In this document: positions 1-10,032 of the stretch, in pieces
How the letters are laid out: every line of letters starts with the position of its first letter
Numbering within the stretch: position 1 is the stretch's first letter
From: Halococcus salsus
Lineage (GTDB): Archaea > Halobacteriota > Halobacteria > Halobacteriales > Halococcaceae
DNA length: 64,000 bases
Assembly: GCF_009900715.1 (NCBI RefSeq)
Contig: NZ_JAAAJC010000002.1
Coordinates: 248,001-312,000 of the forward strand
Direction of reading: 5' to 3'
Translations under genes and position numbers: made by a program
Notes under the pieces: generated by a model
What the model was told of the DNA's origin: nothing
The model's database searches: none
What the model saw: only the letters and a program-made list of their open reading frames with translations

Positions 1-376
1 CGGCGTGTTCGATCCGGTTGGCGAGGAGTTCGTACTGTTCGCTCCCGGTGCCCTTCCGGAGGTAGTCGGTGACGCCGGCCGAGATCGCCTCGCTCGCGGC
101 CTCCTCGCTGCCCTTGCCGGTGAAGAGGATGAACGGCACCGCCGGGTGGGAGTCGCGAACCGCCGCGAGGAATTCGAGCCCGTCCATCCCCGGCATGGTG
201 TAGTCGCTCACGATACAGTCGACCGCCCCCGGCGCGTGCTCGAACCGTTCGAGCGCGGCCGAAGCCGACGTCTCGGTCGTCACGTCGACGCCGTCGAGGA
301 GGCGGTCGAGGTGGGTCGCCCCGAGGTCCGCGACCGAGCGCTCGTCGTCAACCCACAACACCGAGATCTCGTCCAT
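1..376 (-). CDS. Response regulator receiver-domain protein, C-terminus cut off by window edge
   Basis: About 125 codons are visible, starting at an ATG on the minus strand at 376. The translation begins MDEISVLWVDDERS and has a complete CheY-like pattern: acidic pair D10-D11, likely phosphoacceptor D58 in the segment VSDYTMPGMDG, a Thr near 86 and a conserved Lys near 108 in DYLRKG. Haloarchaeal proteins with this kind of receiver often continue into PAS, GAF or kinase modules, so the domain that gives the output lies outside the window and the target is unknown. It is divergent from the next gene. The start sits about 25 bases from an A/T-rich stretch near 400-410. Confidence 0.85.
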   Translation of the reverse strand, partial: MDEISVLWVDDERSVADLGATHLDRLLDGVDVTTETSASAALERFEHAPGAVDCIVSDYTMPGMDGLEFLAAVRDSHPAVPFILFTGKGSEEAASEAISAGVTDYLRKGTGSEQYELLANRIEHA

Positions 377-459
377 CGATATGGTCGAATGATGCCGTAC
401 TGAGAAAAAGCTTCCTCGGGGCGGAAACACCTTTGCGTCTTCGGGGGTTCGAAGGGCGT

Positions 460-1026
460 ATGACGCTCGAAGAGTCCGCACGCGAGCTCGAACGCGGCGA
501 CAGCGCGCCCGGCTTCGAACTCCCGGGGACCGACGGCGCGAGCCACGCGCTCGTCGATTATCACGACCACGACGCGCTCCTCGTGGTCTTCACCTGCAAT
601 CACTGTCCCTACGCCCAGGCGAAGATCGAGGCGCTCAACGGACTGGCCGAGAGCTACGAGGAGGTCGCGGTCGTCGGTATCAACGCCAACGACGCCGAGG
701 AGTACCCCGACGACTCCTTCGAGCGGATGCAGGAACTCGTCGAGGACGGCACGGTCCGCTACGACGCCTACCTCCGCGACGAGTCCCAGGAGGTCGCGCG
801 GGCCTACGGCGCGGTCTGCACCCCCGACCCGTTCCTGTTCGCGAAGCGCGACGGCGGCTTCGAGCTCGCCTATCACGGCCGCCTCGACGACGCCACCGGC
901 CCCGACGAGGAACCCTCGGGCGAACACGGCTTCGAGATGGCGGGCGCGATCGAGTCGGTATTGACGGGGGTCCCCGTCGACCAGCAGTTCCAGCCCTCGC
1001 GCGGCTGCTCGATCAAGTGGAAGTAG
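460..1026 (+). CDS. Thioredoxin-fold AhpC/TSA-family protein
   Basis: This 188-residue protein starts at ATG 460; an upstream in-frame TTG at 433 is less likely. The motif FTCNHCPYA gives C46-x-x-C49 at the end of the first core strand, as in thioredoxin-like peroxiredoxin relatives of the PRX_like type. The region GAVCTPDPFLF supplies the cis-proline strand. There is no signal peptide, so it is probably a cytoplasmic thiol oxidoreductase or peroxidase. The C-terminus (SRGCSIKWK) carries one more conserved-looking cysteine. It stands alone between a divergent regulator and the iron-uptake pair. The fold is sure; the substrate is not. Confidence 0.85.
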   Translation: MTLEESARELERGDSAPGFELPGTDGASHALVDYHDHDALLVVFTCNHCPYAQAKIEALNGLAESYEEVAVVGINANDAEEYPDDSFERMQELVEDGTVRYDAYLRDESQEVARAYGAVCTPDPFLFAKRDGGFELAYHGRLDDATGPDEEPSGEHGFEMAGAIESVLTGVPVDQQFQPSRGCSIKWK

Positions 1027-1071
1027 GTTCGGAGTACTCCCAAACTTCGGCCGGCCGAAAAGGAAAACGGC

Positions 1072-1094
1072 TTTATATCTTAGGCTGGCCTAAA
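1072..1094 (+). promoter_or_regulatory. TATA box plus DtxR/IdeR-type iron box
   Basis: A TATA-like CTTTATAT (about 1071-1078) is followed at 1080-1093 by the perfect palindrome TTAGGC-TG-GCCTAA, six bases before the ATG at 1099. The half-site matches the TTAGG core of DtxR/IdeR/MntR-family metal-regulator operators. Its place between TATA and start fits iron-dependent repression. Near-identical boxes lie at 43622-43637 and 43764-43777. Confidence 0.75.
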
Positions 1095-1098
1095 CCGT

Positions 1099-2397
1099 AT
1101 GGCGAGCGACGAGACGGGAGACGGCGTATCGACGCGACGCGACTACGTGAAGTACGGCGGCGCGCTCATCGGCGGCGGGCTGTTCGCCGGCTGTACCGGT
1201 AGTGGAGGAAGCGGCTCGAACGGTTCGGGTGGTGCGAACGGATCGTCGGGGTCGACCGGGACGCAGGCCGACACTGCCTCGGGCGCGTCCGGTGACGGCA
1301 CCGAGACGGGAGGCGGGACGAACGAAACCGACGGGACGACGAGCGGGGCGGCGAACGCGTACTCGGTGACGATGGCCCCGATGGGCGAGGTGACGTTCGA
1401 GGCGGTCCCGAAGACCATCTTCACGCGGTTGACCCACCTCGCGGGGATGGCGTTCGCGCTCGGGCGAGGGAACGACGTCAACGCGATGCACGCGCCCGAC
1501 TACTACGACGCGCTCTGGAACCAGTTCACCCCGCGCCTGCCGGGGGTGTCGCTCGACTGGTCGGGACTCTACTCCTCGTGGGAACCGAGCAAGGAGAAGC
1601 TCTACGAGCTCGACAGCGACGTGCACCTCGCCGACCCCGCGAGCGTCTTCGCGGTCGAGGGCTGGAACGAGAGCGACCTCGCCGAGATCGAGGAAAACGT
1701 CGCGCCGTGGTTCGGGAACCAGTACAGCGACACCCACGCGACCCCGCCGAAGGCCTACCAGGACCAGTACCGCTACTACTCGCTCTGGGACATGTTCGAG
1801 AAGGTCGCGGCGGTGTTCCAGGAGCAGGAACGGTACCGGGCGCTGTCGTCCATCCACTCGGACCTGCGCGACACCATCGAATCGGAGCTCCCGGCGAAGG
1901 GCGAGCGGCCGACCGTGGCGCTGCTCGGCCTCAGCGACCTCGAAAGCATCTACGCCTACAAGGTCGGCGTCCCCGGCTTCCTGGTCGCGCACATCCGCCC
2001 GCTGAAGCCGGCCGAGACGTTCGGCGACGACGTCTCCTCGGGTGATACGGTCGATACGGAGACCCTGCTCGCGGCGGATCCCGAGGTGATCCTCGCGCTC
2101 GGCGGGATGCACCCCGACACCGACATGCCCGGCATCCGGAGCGGGCTCGCGGACGACCCGGTTGCGGCGGACGTCACGGCGGTCAAAAACGACCGAGTCT
2201 ACGCCCAGGGCGCGCGGTATCAGGGTCCGATCCTCAATCTCTTCCAGCTCGAGATGAGCGCGAAACAGCTCTATCCCGAGCGGTTCGGCGAGTGGCCGAC
2301 CTACGAGAAAGGCCCGTACCCGGAGATCCCCGCGAACGAGCAGCTCTTCGACCGCGAGCGCGTCGCGAGGATCATCACCGGCGAGGGAACGACGTGA
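1099..2397 (+). CDS. Tat lipoprotein, Fe3+-siderophore ABC transporter substrate-binding protein
   Basis: 432 residues. The N-terminus has a twin-arginine motif (TRRDYVKYGGA, R13-R14) and a lipobox ending at C32 (LFAGC), so it is exported folded and lipid-anchored on the outer face. A Gly/Ser/Thr linker fills about residues 33-90. The rest is a class III periplasmic binding fold of the FepB/BtuF type, with the bipartite layout and a late TLLAADPEVILALGG segment. The stop overlaps the start of the FAD protein by 3 bases. No permease or ATPase gene is adjacent, so it must share a transporter encoded elsewhere. A paralogue with the same N-terminal layout lies at 42430-43617. An iron box overlaps the promoter. 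Confidence 0.88.
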   Translation: MASDETGDGVSTRRDYVKYGGALIGGGLFAGCTGSGGSGSNGSGGANGSSGSTGTQADTASGASGDGTETGGGTNETDGTTSGAANAYSVTMAPMGEVTFEAVPKTIFTRLTHLAGMAFALGRGNDVNAMHAPDYYDALWNQFTPRLPGVSLDWSGLYSSWEPSKEKLYELDSDVHLADPASVFAVEGWNESDLAEIEENVAPWFGNQYSDTHATPPKAYQDQYRYYSLWDMFEKVAAVFQEQERYRALSSIHSDLRDTIESELPAKGERPTVALLGLSDLESIYAYKVGVPGFLVAHIRPLKPAETFGDDVSSGDTVDTETLLAADPEVILALGGMHPDTDMPGIRSGLADDPVAADVTAVKNDRVYAQGARYQGPILNLFQLEMSAKQLYPERFGEWPTYEKGPYPEIPANEQLFDRERVARIITGEGTT

Positions 2398-3296
2398 GCG
2401 AGACGGTGCCCACCGAATCCGACGTCGTCGTGGTGGGCGGCGGGCCGGCGGGCTGTTCGGCGGCGGTGTTCACCGCGCGCTACGGGCTCGACACGACCGT
2501 CTTCGACCGCGGCCAGTCGTCGCTCCAGCGCTGTGCGTACCTCGAGAACTACCTCGGCTTCCCGGCGGGCATCGACGTCGCGACGTTCTACGACCTCATC
2601 CACGACCACGTCGAGACCTCGGGGGCCGACCTCGTTCCGGACATGGTTCAATCGGTCGAACGCGCGACCGACGGCGGGTTCATCGTCGAACCACAGGAGG
2701 GCGAGCCCGTCCACGCGAAGCGAGTCGTCGCGGCGACCCGACAGGGCGCGGACTACCTCCGGCCGGTGGTGGGGGAGGCGGCCTTCGACGAGTACGTCCA
2801 CGACGGTGAGACCTACGAGCGCTTCGACCCCGACTACGCCGACCGCGACGGCAGCACACCCGTCGACGGGCTCTACGTCGTCTCTCCGGGTGGCGAGGCC
2901 GACGTCCAGGTCGTCGTCGCGGCCGGTCGTGGCGCACACGTCGCCCGCACCGTGCTCGCGGACGCCCGCCGGGAACACGGCTATCCGGACGACCTCGCGG
3001 CGCACTACGACTGGCGGCGACGCGAGGCCGAACTGACCGGGGAGTGGGCGGACCGCGACCGGTGGCGGGAGCTGTTCGCGGAGCGAACGCCCGACGACCA
3101 CGGGCTCGACGCGGAGCGCGCCGTCGAGCTCCGCGAGCGCGAGATCGACCGGCGGTTCGACACCTACATCGACGACGAGACGGTCGCGACCCGAACCGAA
3201 CGCGGCCAGGACCGACTGCTGGCACACATCGACGACGACCGGATCCTCGCCGCCGCGCGCGAGATCGAAGCCGAGCGCGCGACCGACTCGGACTGA
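2394..3296 (+). CDS. FAD-binding oxidoreductase, thioredoxin-reductase-like but reduced
   Basis: 300 residues from GTG 2394, which overlaps the stop of the lipoprotein gene (GTGA), so the two are translationally coupled. VVVVGGGPAGCSAA (about 11-24) is the FAD dinucleotide fold, and ENYLGFP matches the thioredoxin-reductase family. The CxxC redox pair is absent. The central NADPH-binding domain also seems to be missing: the text runs from AATRQGADY straight to DGLYVVSPGGEADVQV, which looks like the C-terminal FAD-contact motif. About 110 acidic, helical residues follow. Coupling to a siderophore-binding protein suggests ferric-siderophore reduction or another iron-linked redox role, but this is inference. 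Confidence 0.8.
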   Translation: MSETVPTESDVVVVGGGPAGCSAAVFTARYGLDTTVFDRGQSSLQRCAYLENYLGFPAGIDVATFYDLIHDHVETSGADLVPDMVQSVERATDGGFIVEPQEGEPVHAKRVVAATRQGADYLRPVVGEAAFDEYVHDGETYERFDPDYADRDGSTPVDGLYVVSPGGEADVQVVVAAGRGAHVARTVLADARREHGYPDDLAAHYDWRRREAELTGEWADRDRWRELFAERTPDDHGLDAERAVELREREIDRRFDTYIDDETVATRTERGQDRLLAHIDDDRILAAAREIEAERATDSD

Positions 3297-3360
3297 CGAC
3301 CCCGTTTCGCACGGCGATCTGTGGCGAAGAATCATTAGCAAGGAGTGCCTCTACGAGGGT

Positions 3361-5010
<1,650 letters not shown>

Positions 5011-5083
5011 TACACAATAAACGGTTCACAAACGACCCCCGGTTTACACGAACTATTTGGGGACCGCGACCGAAACGTGTGCC

Positions 5084-6235
5084 ATGGAGTTACTGGACGA
5101 ATCCATCGTGCCGGAGGACGTCCGCGAGGTCAAGCGAGAAGCCCACGAGTTCTCCGAGGAGCACATCATGCCGAACGCCGAAGAGTACTACGCCAGCGGC
5201 GAGTACCCCTGGGAGATCCTCGAAGCGGGCCAAGAAGCTGGCCTCGTGGCCCAGGACATCGGCGAGGAGTATGGAGGAAAAGGCTACGGGCTCCACGAGA
5301 TGCTCGCCATCGCCGAGGAGTTCTATCGAGCCGACGCGGGCATCGCGCTCACCCTCCAGCTCGCGAGCTTCGGGGCCGAGATCGTCGAGGAGTACGGCAA
5401 CGAGGAGCAAAAGGAGGAGTACATCGCACCCGTCGCGGCCTGCGACCAGATCACGGGCCTCGCGGTCTCGGAACCCCAGACCGGCTCGGACCTCGCGGGA
5501 ATGACGACCTCGGCCGAGAAAGAGGGCGAGGAGTGGGTGTTGAACGGCGAGAAGTACTGGGTCGGCAACGCGGTCGAGGCCGACTGGCTCACCGTCTACG
5601 CCAAGAGCGGTGACGGCGACGACCGATACGGCAACTACTCGATGTTCATCGTGCCCACGGACGCGCCGGGCTACGAGGCCGAACACATCCCCGAGAAGAT
5701 GGCCTACCGCGCCTCGAAGCAGGGCCACATCGTCTTCGACGACTGCCGTATTCCCGAAGAAAACCTCGTCGGCGTCGAGGGTGCGGGCTTCTACATGCTC
5801 GCGGAGTTCTTCAACCAGGGCCGCGTCGTGGTCGGCGGCCACGGCCTCGGGATGGCGGCGGCCGCCATCGAGGAGGCGTGGTCGTTCGTCCACGACCGCG
5901 AGGCGTTCGGGCGCGACATCAGCGAGTTTCAGGCGGTCCAGCACGACCTCGCGGAGATGCTGATGGAGTTCGAGCGCGCGCGGGCGCTCAACTGGCGCGC
6001 CGCCGACAAGGTCGCGAACCAGGACCAGACGGGCTACTGGGCCGCGCTCGCGAAGGCGACCTCCACCGAGGCCGCCGTCGAGTGCGCCGAGCGCGGGATG
6101 CAGCTCCACGGCGGCCGCTCCGTCCTCACCGAGAACCGCATCGCGCGGGTCTACCGCGACTGCCGCGTGCCCGTGATCTACGAGGGCGCGAACGCCGTCC
6201 AACGCAACCTGATCTACCGCCAGCGACCCAAATAA
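5084..6235 (+). CDS. Acyl-CoA dehydrogenase
   Basis: 383 residues from ATG 5084; an upstream TTG at 5057 is in frame but less likely. The protein has the three-domain ACAD layout. The FAD/substrate segment ITGLAVSEPQTGSDLAG is followed by a C-terminal helical domain with QLHGGRSVL, and the catalytic base is E367 in YEGANAVQRNLIY. It would catalyse FAD-dependent alpha,beta-dehydrogenation of an acyl-CoA and pass electrons to an electron-transfer flavoprotein. It follows the acyl-CoA ligase by 73 bases; an A/T-rich stretch in the gap could hold its own promoter. Confidence 0.93.
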   Translation: MELLDESIVPEDVREVKREAHEFSEEHIMPNAEEYYASGEYPWEILEAGQEAGLVAQDIGEEYGGKGYGLHEMLAIAEEFYRADAGIALTLQLASFGAEIVEEYGNEEQKEEYIAPVAACDQITGLAVSEPQTGSDLAGMTTSAEKEGEEWVLNGEKYWVGNAVEADWLTVYAKSGDGDDRYGNYSMFIVPTDAPGYEAEHIPEKMAYRASKQGHIVFDDCRIPEENLVGVEGAGFYMLAEFFNQGRVVVGGHGLGMAAAAIEEAWSFVHDREAFGRDISEFQAVQHDLAEMLMEFERARALNWRAADKVANQDQTGYWAALAKATSTEAAVECAERGMQLHGGRSVLTENRIARVYRDCRVPVIYEGANAVQRNLIYRQRPK

Positions 6236-6253
6236 CGCGGCTTCGGCTCTCCT

Positions 6254-7444
6254 TCAAAACCCTTCGCTGAGACACACCTCACGCGGTGGGAACAGTTCGT
6301 CGAGGAGTGCCTCTGTCGATTCGGACTCGATAGCGAGGTCGCCGGCGACCGTCGCGCGCTCGACCGAGAAATGACCGACGAACAGCTGTGAGAGGGTCGT
6401 GATGGGGACGTTCGCGTCCGCCGGCTCGTCCACGCGCGTGCAGGTCGCCTCGCCGGCCCGCACGTCGAGCGCGAACGTGTCGTCGTTCCAGTCGGCGACC
6501 GGGTCGGCGACGGAGAGCACGAGACGACCCTCCACCTCGGGATAGTCGAGCGCCGCGAGGGCGGCTCCGACGTCCACGATCCGGACCATCCCGCCGGGCG
6601 TGAGTTCGTAGTCGAGGGCGCGCGGGTCGTCGACGAGGTCGAACAGGAGGGTGTCTGGTCGGCTCCGGATACGAACGCGTTCGACCTGTGAGTCGTGATA
6701 GGAGAGGAATCGGAGGAGGTCCAGGGAGGCCTCGTGGTCGAGCGCGTTGCACTCGCGGACCCGCATCGTCCGGCCGTCGTCGTTCTCGACCTCGTAGACG
6801 ACGTAGCCCCGGAGCTCGCCCTCGCGCTCGACGCCGTAGACGTAGGGGTCCTGCTCCCAGCCCTCGAAGACCCGATTTCGCCACCACTCCTCGGTCCGGC
6901 GGATCCAGAGCGAGACGCCCTCGCCCGCCGCGTCGAGAACGGGATTCAGCCGCTCGAAATCGTCGGGCCCGAGTTCGCGGAACCGGCCACCGTCCGCGTC
7001 GGCGGTGAACGACAGGACCTCGGGGTCGCACTCGACGGTCGCGGTGGTCCCCGCCTGCGCCCAGCCGTACCGTCGGTAGAAGGCGTAGGCGAACGGCCAG
7101 AGCGCCGAGAGGTAGTAGCCCTTCTCGCGATATTCGACCAACGACTCGTGGAGAAGGTCCGCGACTAGCCCCCGGCGGCGGTTCTCGGGCGGCGTCGCGA
7201 CCCCCGAGAGCCCCGCGAGCGGGTGCTCGGTGTCGCGAACGGTGGCCGTGAACCAGTGGTGGACGCCGGTACAGAGCAGGTCGTCGCCGTCGAACATCCC
7301 GCGGCGGACGCCGAGCCGCGCCGGGCCCGGAAGCTCCTCGATGGACTCGTAGCTCGTGGGCGTCTCGGCGGGTCGGAAGGCGTACTGGAGGATCCCCCGA
7401 AACTCGTCGACACGGTCGTCGGGGACCGCTCGATAGGTGGGCAT
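6254..7444 (-). CDS. GNAT acetyltransferase, Eis-like with SCP2-type C-terminal domain
   Basis: 396 residues from ATG 7444. The N-terminal GNAT domain shows the acetyl-CoA-binding pattern GVATPPENRRRGLVADLL, followed by ALWPFAYAFYRRYGW, a stretch typical of the Eis/enhanced-intracellular-survival family. A second GNAT-like region and a C-terminal sterol-carrier-like domain (about 290-396) complete the Eis layout, and the length fits (about 400). The substrate amine is unknown. It converges with the acyl-CoA dehydrogenase, leaving only 18 bases between the stops. Confidence 0.85.
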   Translation of the reverse strand: MPTYRAVPDDRVDEFRGILQYAFRPAETPTSYESIEELPGPARLGVRRGMFDGDDLLCTGVHHWFTATVRDTEHPLAGLSGVATPPENRRRGLVADLLHESLVEYREKGYYLSALWPFAYAFYRRYGWAQAGTTATVECDPEVLSFTADADGGRFRELGPDDFERLNPVLDAAGEGVSLWIRRTEEWWRNRVFEGWEQDPYVYGVEREGELRGYVVYEVENDDGRTMRVRECNALDHEASLDLLRFLSYHDSQVERVRIRSRPDTLLFDLVDDPRALDYELTPGGMVRIVDVGAALAALDYPEVEGRLVLSVADPVADWNDDTFALDVRAGEATCTRVDEPADANVPITTLSQLFVGHFSVERATVAGDLAIESESTEALLDELFPPREVCLSEGF

Positions 7445-7485
7445 AGCTCGAACGGCGTCGCGGGCGGTGAAATAGGTATCTCGAC

Positions 7486-8301
7486 TCAGACGAGGAAGAC
7501 GGTGCTCCCGAGGATGGCGAGCAGCCCGAGCACCACACAGACCAGCCAGAACGAGACCCGCTCGACGATCCGCATCAGCGCGCCGATGGTGAGGTAGCCG
7601 ACGACCGCGCTGGTGACCAGCGCGACGAGCGCGGTCGTGGGCGCGAGCGCGGGTAGCCCATCGTCGACGACCCCGAGGAGCGCGCCGCCGAGCGCCGCGG
7701 GGATCGAGAGCACGAACGAGAGTCGGAACGACGAGGGACCGTCGTGGCCACGGAGGAGGAGCGCGCTGGTGGTCCCGCCCGACCGCGAGACGCCGGGCAG
7801 CACCGCGAACCCCTGGAAGAGCCCGACGAGCACGGCATCGAGGAGGTCCGGGTCGGTTCGGGTGCCGCCCTCGTCGCGCGCGAGCCGCTGGAAGAGCCCG
7901 GTCGCGACGAGCAACACGCCGATGACCGCGATGAACACCCCGCCACCGAGGCCGGTGACGAGTTCGCTCAGCACGACGTAGGAGCCGATCGCGACGACGC
8001 CCGAGACGACCGTCGCGACCGCGAAGAAGGAGAGCTCCGCGGTGTCGTGGGCGAAGGGATCGGTGGGTCGCCAGTCGGGGACGTCCCGGAGCACGTCGAC
8101 GATCACGCCGCGGTAGTAGAGAACCGCCGAGAGCGCGGTGCCGGCGTGGAGGAACAGCGAGAGCTGGACGGCGACCGTCGCCGGGAGGTTCTCGACCACC
8201 CGGAGGTAGATGGTGATGTTCCCCTCGCTCGATATCGGGAGCCACTCGAAGATCCCCTGGAGCACGCCGACGATGAACGCCACCACGACCGACAGGTCCA
8301 T
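7486..8301 (-). CDS. uppP: Undecaprenyl-diphosphatase-like (UppP/BacA) membrane protein
   Basis: 271 residues with about eight hydrophobic segments. Both family signatures are present: EWLPISSEGN near residue 20 (the bacterial form is EWLPISSSGH) and PGVSRSGGT near 165. The enzyme removes a phosphate from polyprenyl diphosphate; in archaea the carrier would be a dolichol- or C55-type lipid used in glycan assembly. It is divergent from an O-antigen-ligase-like protein, which fits a link to surface polysaccharide or glycoprotein synthesis. Start chosen at the ATG preceding DLSVVVAF. Confidence 0.88.
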   Translation of the reverse strand: MDLSVVVAFIVGVLQGIFEWLPISSEGNITIYLRVVENLPATVAVQLSLFLHAGTALSAVLYYRGVIVDVLRDVPDWRPTDPFAHDTAELSFFAVATVVSGVVAIGSYVVLSELVTGLGGGVFIAVIGVLLVATGLFQRLARDEGGTRTDPDLLDAVLVGLFQGFAVLPGVSRSGGTTSALLLRGHDGPSSFRLSFVLSIPAALGGALLGVVDDGLPALAPTTALVALVTSAVVGYLTIGALMRIVERVSFWLVCVVLGLLAILGSTVFLV

Positions 8302-8421
8302 ACGAACGCCGCACAGCGCCCGGATAAAACCGATCCGGTCGCCGCTCTTCCCACACGCCGTTTCGTGGAAGAAATCGGCACAAGTATTATCATACGTACC
8401 GTACCGTATCGAAGTACTGCT

Positions 8422-9975
8422 GTGATCGAACTCACCAGGGATCGGTTCGACGGGGTCGACAACGCCCTCTCCGCACGCCCCTCCGCGTCCACCCCCTTCG
8501 TCCGGACCGCGGCGCTGCTGACGGGGCTGCTCGCCATCGGCGTCCCGGCGGTCGCCGCGGCGTTCGACCTCCCGACCGCCGCCGTCGTCGTCGGTGCGGG
8601 CCTGTGTTATCTCGTGGCCGTGGTGGCGACCGGTCGGGCGTTCGAGGGGCTCGCGAGCGCCGTCGTCGTTCTGGCGGTGTTCGACATCGGTGCGACGCTC
8701 GTGACGGGCCCAGGGATCGCCACCCTTGACCTCGTCGCCGTCGACCTCGTCGCGATACCGCTCGCGGTGTTCCTGGTTGCCGACGCGGTCGAGGACGGTG
8801 CCTCGGTCGGGTTGAACGCCGGGTGGCTCGCGGCCGCGTGTCTCGCCGGCTTCGTCTGCTGGACGGTCGCCGCGGGGGCCGTCGCGAACGGCGGCTCCGA
8901 GACGGCCGGGCTGATGTACGGGGTCGAACAGCTCCGCTATCTCGTCGTGTTCGGCGTCGCGGCGCTGGTGGCGCGCCGGACGGACGTCTGGTGTGTGGTG
9001 ACGCCGTTCGTGGTCGCGGTCGCCGGGAACCTCGTCGTCTCGCTCGCCCAGGTCGTGAACGGCGGAATGCTCGGCTTTCCCTTCCTCGGCGAGCCACCCG
9101 ACCGCTATCTCGGGGCGTTCGCGTTGGGCCCCTACGAGGTCGCCACCGGTTTCTACGCCGGCGGGTTCGTCGGCCACGGCCGCGAGCTGACGATGCTGTT
9201 GTTGATGGTCATCCCGTTGGCGGTCGCGGTCGCGGCCCGGCGGTCGTGGCCCGCGCTGCTCGCGGTCGGTGTCGGGATCGTGGGCGCGGTGCTCTCGATA
9301 CGGGTCGCCGACACCGACGCGGGCTGGGCGACGCTCCTGCTGTTGGGCGCGTGTTTCGGGCTCTACCTCCTCGGGACGCTCGCGGTTCGGACGAAGCGGC
9401 GCTACTCGACGCTCGCCGCGCTGCCGGTCGTCGGCGCTCTCGTGGTGGGGTTCCTCGCGCTCGCCCGCGTCGTCCAGTGGATCGTCACGTCGGCCGACGG
9501 CGGCGCGCAGGTGTTCCGCACGAGTTCACTCGACATCCGGCTGGAGGAGTACGCCGCGGCGATCCGGCTCGCCGGGCAGTATCCCTGGTTCGGGATCGGC
9601 GGGGGCAACTTCTACATTCGCTCGGAGCGCTACATCGGGGAGGCGGACATCGGGGTCCACAACACCGTCCTCGCGAACCTCGCCGCGACCGGCTACGTCG
9701 GGTTCGGGCTCTACGTGCTCGCCGTGGTGGCGGTGCTCTGGGTCGCGGTCCGGCTCGCCGTGGCGAACGGCGGGGCCGACCGCCTGCTGTGGGCCGCGAT
9801 GCTGGCCGCGATGTGCGCCTTCTGCGCATACTCCTCGTGGATGTCCTCGTACAGCTGGGTCGTCGGCAACACCGGGTTCTGGCTGCTCGCGGGGGCGACG
9901 GTCGGTGCGACGGCGGGCGGCTACGGGACCACGGAGCGGGAGATAAGTCAGCCCTCCGGACAGCTCGGTTCCTGA
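8422..9975 (+). CDS. O-antigen ligase/polymerase-like (Wzy_C) membrane protein
   Basis: 517 residues from GTG 8422. A TATA-like TATTATCATACG lies about 30 bases upstream. There are roughly 12 hydrophobic segments and one large external loop that holds RLEEYAAAIRLAGQYPWFGIGGGNF and, after it, HNTVLANLAATGYVG. These are the characteristic landmarks of the Wzy_C/WaaL ligase family. It probably joins or polymerises lipid-linked glycans outside the membrane. It is divergent from uppP, whose product would recycle the released lipid carrier. Confidence 0.82.
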   Translation: MIELTRDRFDGVDNALSARPSASTPFVRTAALLTGLLAIGVPAVAAAFDLPTAAVVVGAGLCYLVAVVATGRAFEGLASAVVVLAVFDIGATLVTGPGIATLDLVAVDLVAIPLAVFLVADAVEDGASVGLNAGWLAAACLAGFVCWTVAAGAVANGGSETAGLMYGVEQLRYLVVFGVAALVARRTDVWCVVTPFVVAVAGNLVVSLAQVVNGGMLGFPFLGEPPDRYLGAFALGPYEVATGFYAGGFVGHGRELTMLLLMVIPLAVAVAARRSWPALLAVGVGIVGAVLSIRVADTDAGWATLLLLGACFGLYLLGTLAVRTKRRYSTLAALPVVGALVVGFLALARVVQWIVTSADGGAQVFRTSSLDIRLEEYAAAIRLAGQYPWFGIGGGNFYIRSERYIGEADIGVHNTVLANLAATGYVGFGLYVLAVVAVLWVAVRLAVANGGADRLLWAAMLAAMCAFCAYSSWMSSYSWVVGNTGFWLLAGATVGATAGGYGTTEREISQPSGQLGS

Positions 9976-10032
9976 CGGTCCGTAGCGATCGGTCGAACGT
10001 GTTGTTTTACCGGCGGCCCCCATTGGTGGGAT

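Noticed and set aside
7165-7600. ORFs on both strands inside the acetyltransferase-uppP junction
   Set aside because: They are short shadows with high Arg/Ser content and no independent start signal.
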